Position numbers and translations under genes: made by a program. Shown here in pieces: positions 7,142 through 10,206 of a stretch of DNA of 10,206 nucleotides; within the stretch, counting starts at the first letter, position 1; every line of letters begins with the position of its first letter. Source of the DNA: UBA1573 sp016794285 (GTDB lineage: Bacteria; Pseudomonadota; Alphaproteobacteria; Micavibrionales; Micavibrionaceae); the NCBI GenBank assembly GCA_016794285.1, contig JAEUKO010000065.1, positions 1-10,206 of the forward strand. The letters run 5' to 3'. The notes under the pieces are model-generated. The model saw nothing but the letters and a program-made list of their open reading frames with translations. It made no database searches and had not been told where the DNA came from.

Positions 7142-8047
7142 TTAACAACACTCTTTTTGTTCGCAATCGTCTTGTTCAAACTCAAGGGTCGAGTGTGAAA
7201 TGTGAAAATGCCCGAGTTGCTTTTTAATTTCGGCCTTGAGAACTTCATTTTCAATGCCTTTCTCTGGTACAACATGAGCCTCTAGGGCATATTCATGCTC
7301 ATTCAGATAGCGAATATGAAGATGGTGAATATCCTCTATTCCCTCTATCTCCAAAAGAGATTTTCTGACGTGATCGACATTGACATGAGCGGGGGCTCCA
7401 TCAATCAGAATGTTGATAACAGAAGGCAAATCACGACTGGCATACCACAAGACATAGACCGAGATAACCAGAGTTATCAAAGGATCAACCCAAACCCAGT
7501 CAAACATCAAAATGAGAATCCCCGCGACCGCCACTCCAACCGAGGAAACAGCATCGGTCAGATTATGCAGAAAGGCGGCCCGAATATTTTGACTTCCCTT
7601 TGCTTCGTGAAAGGTGAGCCACGCCGTTCCCCCATTAATCAGAACCGCGAGGAAAGCAACCGTTACCACGGTCCATCCTTCAATAGGCTGCGGGTCAAAA
7701 AAACGTACCACGGCCTCATAAGCCAACCAAACACCGATAATAATCAGAGTGAGAAGATTGGCAAACGCAGCAAGCGTTTCAACTTTCTTATAACCATAGG
7801 TTCGCTTGTCATCGGCATGGCGGCGCGACACTTTTCGGGCGATCAAGGCCAAAAGCAAAGACGCTGCGTCAGATAGATTATGCAGCGCATCCGCCACCAA
7901 AGCCAAAGAACCAGAGAGAATTCCGGCCACGATCTGCGCAAGGGTCAGAACCAGATTGATGAAGACAGCCACAGACAGCTTCCTGTCTGTGTGTCCGTGA
8001 AGCCACCCATGCCCATGATGAGAGCAATGATGTGTGTGAGTATCCAC
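7142..8047 (-). CDS. Cation diffusion facilitator, Zn(II)-type efflux transporter (CzcD/ZitB-like)
   Basis: This 301-residue inner-membrane antiporter probably exports Zn2+ and perhaps Co2+, Cd2+ or Ni2+ in exchange for protons. Six predicted membrane segments lie at about 24-44, 49-70, 91-112, 125-147, 160-182 and 187-204. The transport site is visible as HNLSD (56-60) in segment 2 and HNLTD (161-165) in segment 5, giving two His and two Asp, the pattern of zinc-type CDF proteins. A cytoplasmic domain follows, with HHLHIRYLNEHEYALEAHVV (241-260) and a C-terminal FEQDDCEQKECC that ends in three Cys within seven residues. The N-terminus is His-rich (MDTHTHHCSHHGHGWLHGH). Both tails are likely metal-binding. 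The start is GTG 8047, immediately after the gpmA TGA (8048-8050) with no gap, and no other start codon fits upstream of segment 1. It is probably translated by coupling to gpmA. Confidence 0.92.
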   Translation of the reverse strand: MDTHTHHCSHHGHGWLHGHTDRKLSVAVFINLVLTLAQIVAGILSGSLALVADALHNLSDAASLLLALIARKVSRRHADDKRTYGYKKVETLAAFANLLTLIIIGVWLAYEAVVRFFDPQPIEGWTVVTVAFLAVLINGGTAWLTFHEAKGSQNIRAAFLHNLTDAVSSVGVAVAGILILMFDWVWVDPLITLVISVYVLWYASRDLPSVINILIDGAPAHVNVDHVRKSLLEIEGIEDIHHLHIRYLNEHEYALEAHVVPEKGIENEVLKAEIKKQLGHFHISHSTLEFEQDDCEQKECC

Positions 8048-8686
8048 TCAGGCCGCCAATTTGTCGGCAAGATAATATTTTGCGGTCCGCACGCCGTGTT
8101 CAAATTCAAGAACAAGAGGTGAGCCAGTTGGAATTTCCGTCTGATTGATGTTTTCAGGTGTGTTTTCACCAAGAATAATCAACATAGCGCGCAGCGAATT
8201 TCCGTGAGCCGCAATCAGGATATTCTTTCCTGCCGCAAGCAAAGGTTTAATCTCCCGCTCGAAATAGGGACGAACGCGCTTTTCTACCACGTCTTGAAGA
8301 CTTTCTCCTCCTGGAGGATTCACATCGTAAGACCGCCGCCAAATATGGACTTGCTCCTCGCCGTATTTCTGGCGGGTTTCATCTTTGTTCAATCCGGTAA
8401 GGTCCCCGTAATCCCGCTCGCGTAGATCATCATGTTTGATCATGGCCGGTAGGAGATGTTCCTGTCCGGCTTCTTTCAGTGCAATCTCCGCCGTTGTGGA
8501 AGCCCGCTGCAAAGTTGAGGTAAATACCTGATCGAAAACCAGCCCCGCCTTGGCCAGATTTTGGCCGGAGATAACGGCTTCCCGTTCCCCTTGTTCGCTT
8601 AAACCGACATCTTTGAAGCCGGTAAACCTGTTTTCCAGATTCCATTGAGATTGGCCGTGGCGCATTAGAACGAGATAATTGGGCAT
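8048..8686 (-). CDS. gpmA: 2,3-bisphosphoglycerate-dependent phosphoglycerate mutase
   Basis: GpmA interconverts 3- and 2-phosphoglycerate in glycolysis and gluconeogenesis through a phosphohistidine intermediate. The 212-residue length fits the short alphaproteobacterial form. Landmarks are LVLMRHGQSQWN (5-16, phosphorylated His10 after Arg9), TGFKDVGLSEQG (22-33), TSTLQRA (56-62, Arg61), LRERDYGDLTGLNK (88-101, catalytic Glu90), RRSYDVNPPGGES (117-129) and AAHGNSLRAM (159-168, second catalytic His161). The start is ATG 8686, with AGGGA about 13 nt upstream, a rather long spacing. The gene is first in a two-gene unit with the cation transporter and is divergent from pnp. Confidence 0.95.
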   Translation of the reverse strand: MPNYLVLMRHGQSQWNLENRFTGFKDVGLSEQGEREAVISGQNLAKAGLVFDQVFTSTLQRASTTAEIALKEAGQEHLLPAMIKHDDLRERDYGDLTGLNKDETRQKYGEEQVHIWRRSYDVNPPGGESLQDVVEKRVRPYFEREIKPLLAAGKNILIAAHGNSLRAMLIILGENTPENINQTEIPTGSPLVLEFEHGVRTAKYYLADKLAA

Positions 8687-8762
8687 ATTTGTATCGCTTT
8701 CCCTACAAAAAGTTGACTCTTGGGAACGATCATGCCAGAAGATGGGGCAGAAAATAAAGCCC

Positions 8763-8771
8763 TGATATATT
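8763..8771 (+). promoter_or_regulatory. Extended -10 promoter candidate upstream of pnp
   Basis: TGATATATT gives an extended -10 (TG, one base, then TATATT, which matches TATAAT at five of six). No -35 sits 17 bp upstream (TGGGGC), which is tolerated for extended -10 promoters. Transcription would begin near 8776-8779, just before the long inverted repeat and about 160 nt ahead of the pnp ATG. Confidence 0.4.
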
Positions 8772-8780
8772 GAGAACGTA

Positions 8781-8851
8781 TCGGTTGACGGTTGACGGCA
8801 GTGGTATCTTCCCCCTCCCTCCCATTGCTACTGCCGTTTACTGTCCACCGA
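8781..8851. repeat. Long imperfect inverted repeat with C/U-rich 19-nt loop
   Basis: Bases 8781-8806 pair in one unbroken register with 8826-8851: 24 of 26 positions pair (four as G-U), with two single mismatches (8786/8846 and 8793/8839). The inner 12 pairs, 8795-8806 with 8826-8837, have none. The loop 8807-8825 is TCTTCCCCCTCCCTCCCAT. The left arm contains a tandem heptamer, GGTTGACGGTTGACGG (8784-8798 region, 7-bp period), and the right arm read backwards shows a diverged copy of the same heptad pattern. Such heptad-built palindromes also occur as interspersed intergenic repeats in some bacteria, so this could be one of a family rather than a unique gene element. Confidence 0.75.
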
Positions 8852-8885
8852 ACCCTCCTCTTTCCCTATCACCGCTGAGTTTTTT

Positions 8886-8918
8886 GCCGAAAACCATAGG
8901 GGTTTTTCGGCCATTTTT
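8886..8918 (+). terminator. Terminator-like hairpin or attenuator upstream of pnp
   Basis: GCCGAAAA (8886-8893) and TTTTCGGC (8904-8911) form a perfect 8-bp stem, which can extend by two C-G pairs past one bulged T, leaving a small loop ATAGG. Five Ts follow at 8914-8918 after a CA. It ends 22 nt before the pnp start and lies upstream of its ribosome-binding site, so it can end a small RNA or attenuate pnp itself. On the minus strand it is followed by A's, so it does not serve gpmA. Confidence 0.5.
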
Positions 8919-8940
8919 CACAATCTGAAAGGAACACTTA

Positions 8941-10206
8941 ATGTTCAATATCTCCCGCAAAGAAATAGACTTCGCAGGCAAAAAAATCATACTCGAAACA
9001 GGCAAAGTTGCCCGTCAGGCAGATGGGGCCGTTATGGCCACGATTGGCGGAACGTCTGTCCTATGTACGGCTGTCGCTGCTAAAACCATGAAAGAAGGGC
9101 AAGATTTCTTCCCTCTATCTGTTCACTACCAAGAAAAATTTTACGCAGCAGGCCGCATCCCCGGGGGCTTCTTCAAACGCGAAAGCCGCCCATCCGAAGG
9201 CGAAACCCTCACCTCGCGCCTGATTGACCGCCCAATTCGTCCTCTCTTCCCTGAAGAATTCCTCAACGAAGTTCAAATCATCTGCACAACCGTCTCGCAT
9301 GACGGAGAAAATAGCCCTGACATCATTGCCATGATTGGGGCTTCTGCGGCTTTAACTCTCTCGGGCGTTCCTTTCATGGGACCAATTGGCGGATGCCGGA
9401 TTGGTTATAAAAACGGTCAGTATCTCATCAACCCAACGATCTCTGAAATGGAAGGCTCTGACCTTGATCTTGTCGTGGCCGGAACCACAGCAGGCGTGTT
9501 GATGGTTGAATCGGAAGCCAAAGAACTTCCCGAAGACATTATGCTCGGCGCGGTTATGGCTGGTTGGAAAGCTTTTCAACCTGTTATTCAGGGCATTATT
9601 GATCTGGCTGAAATTGCGGCCAAAGACGCATGGGATGTTCCCGAAATCAAACCTGCTATCAAGGAGATGGGAGCCAAACTGCGGGCAAAATACGAATCCT
9701 CCGTGGCCGAAGCCTATACCGAGAAAAACAAACTGGTTCGTCAGAACAAAGTTGCCGCTGTTAAAGAACAGGCAATTGCTAGCTTCGTCAGCGATGAATT
9801 GGGTCTCGGCAAAGACGTTGTCGCCAATGAGTTTTTCAAACTTGAATCTGCCGTTGTTCGCGGCAACATCTTGAAAAGCGGCGCACGCATTGACGGACGA
9901 ACCACCGTTGATATCCGCCCGATTGTGAGCGAAGTGGGTATTCTGCCTCGCGTTCATGGATCGGCTCTGTTTACCCGTGGGGAAACCCAAGCTCTTGTCG
10001 TGACCACCCTTGGGACGGGACAAGATGAACAGATCATCGATGCCATTGTTGGGGAATATAAAGAACGCTTTATGCTCCACTATAATTTCCCTCCTTACTC
10101 AGTTGGGGAATGTGGCCGGATGGGAGCCCCGGGACGCCGTGAAATCGGTCATGGTAAACTTGCATGGCGGGCTATTCGTCCCATGCTGCCACAACCTGAA
10201 GACTTC
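8941..10206 (+). CDS. pnp: Polyribonucleotide nucleotidyltransferase, PNPase (3' end outside window)
   Basis: PNPase is a trimeric phosphorolytic 3'-to-5' exoribonuclease, a core part of RNA decay. The first 422 codons are present of a protein usually about 700 residues long. The start is ATG 8941, with AGGA (8930-8933) 7 nt upstream. The N-terminal RNase PH-like domain begins MFNISRKEIDFAGKKIILETG and carries the RNA-gripping FFKR loop (77-80; FFRR in E. coli) followed by SRPSEGETLTSRLIDRPIRP. A helical linker occupies roughly 215-305. The second RNase PH core begins near 310 (ARIDGR) and shows HGSALFTRGETQALV, then MLHYNFPPYSVGE and GAPGRREIGHGKLA. The catalytic residues later in this core and the KH and S1 domains are beyond the edge. 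rpsO, the usual upstream partner, is not here; the upstream neighbour is divergent gpmA. Confidence 0.96.
   Translation, partial: MFNISRKEIDFAGKKIILETGKVARQADGAVMATIGGTSVLCTAVAAKTMKEGQDFFPLSVHYQEKFYAAGRIPGGFFKRESRPSEGETLTSRLIDRPIRPLFPEEFLNEVQIICTTVSHDGENSPDIIAMIGASAALTLSGVPFMGPIGGCRIGYKNGQYLINPTISEMEGSDLDLVVAGTTAGVLMVESEAKELPEDIMLGAVMAGWKAFQPVIQGIIDLAEIAAKDAWDVPEIKPAIKEMGAKLRAKYESSVAEAYTEKNKLVRQNKVAAVKEQAIASFVSDELGLGKDVVANEFFKLESAVVRGNILKSGARIDGRTTVDIRPIVSEVGILPRVHGSALFTRGETQALVVTTLGTGQDEQIIDAIVGEYKERFMLHYNFPPYSVGECGRMGAPGRREIGHGKLAWRAIRPMLPQPEDF

Larger units (their letters stand above)
8776..8918 (+). ncRNA. Candidate structured RNA: small RNA or pnp leader
   Basis: This is a proposed transcript of about 140 nt between the extended -10 and a terminator-like hairpin. 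It has three parts: a long stem-loop (8781-8851) whose 19-nt loop is C/U-rich, a single-stranded stretch with a second CCTCC (8853-8859) and CCCTAT (8864-8869), and a terminal hairpin with T-run (8886-8918). The exposed CCTCCC elements complement Shine-Dalgarno sequences, as in the CCUCCUCCC-motif sRNAs known in alphaproteobacteria, though neither sequence nor architecture identifies it as one of those. Alternatives are an RNase-sensitive or attenuated 5' leader controlling pnp, or simply a repeat inserted into the intergenic region. No expression evidence is available. Confidence 0.35.

Noticed and set aside
7295..7876. 193-codon plus-strand open frame
   Set aside because: Antisense to the cation diffusion facilitator gene; protein pattern is low-complexity polar without a recognisable domain.
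8713..8718. TTGACT as -35 element of pnp
   Set aside because: No acceptable -10 occurs 16-18 bp downstream on the plus strand; the extended -10 at 8763-8771 is a better candidate.
9352..10080. Long open frame (242 codons) on the minus strand
   Set aside because: It lies fully antisense to pnp, has no family resemblance and its composition is what the reverse of a strongly coding PNPase sequence would give.

Overview
The window looks like a chromosomal housekeeping segment of an alphaproteobacterium. The main evidence is a class I 5-aminolevulinate synthase (the C4 or Shemin route to haem), a Rickettsia 17 kDa-antigen-type lipoprotein and a DUF1025/Zincin_1-family protein of the alphaproteobacterial type. 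Base composition looks close to balanced by eye (not computed). I cannot name a genus. There are no tRNA or rRNA genes, insertion sequences, CRISPR arrays or phage genes.

Layout. (1) 1-349, minus: 5' part of a glycine-zipper lipoprotein gene cut by the window edge. (2) 497-3051, plus: pdxH followed after 32 bp by htpG. (3) 3059-4578, minus: a degenerate zincin-family protein and, upstream of it, a ribokinase-like rbsK; the zincin gene ends 7 bp from the end of htpG. (4) 4694-7132, plus: a tight hemA-slyX-dusB operon (4-bp gap, then a 1-bp stop/start overlap), divergent from rbsK across about 115 bp. (5) 7142-8686, minus: gpmA followed directly (TGA then GTG) by a cation diffusion facilitator, convergent with dusB. 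(6) 8687-8940: a 254-bp divergent intergenic region with strong RNA-like structure. (7) 8941 to the right edge, plus: the first 422 codons of pnp.

The genes are mostly core metabolism and RNA or protein maintenance: PLP supply (PdxH), a PLP-dependent haem enzyme (HemA), a chaperone (HtpG), tRNA dihydrouridylation (DusB), glycolysis (GpmA), metal efflux (CDF) and RNA decay (PNPase). I see no dedicated multi-gene novel system.

The most unusual signal is upstream of pnp. A 26-position near-symmetric inverted repeat (8781-8851) encloses a 19-nt C/U-rich loop that resembles an anti-Shine-Dalgarno sequence. It is preceded by an extended -10 promoter and followed by a terminator-like hairpin. This could be a small RNA, a regulatory or attenuated pnp leader, or a copy of an interspersed palindromic repeat. 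The second notable signal is the zincin-family protein, whose metal-binding HExxH motif has become EEIAR, so it is probably a pseudoenzyme.
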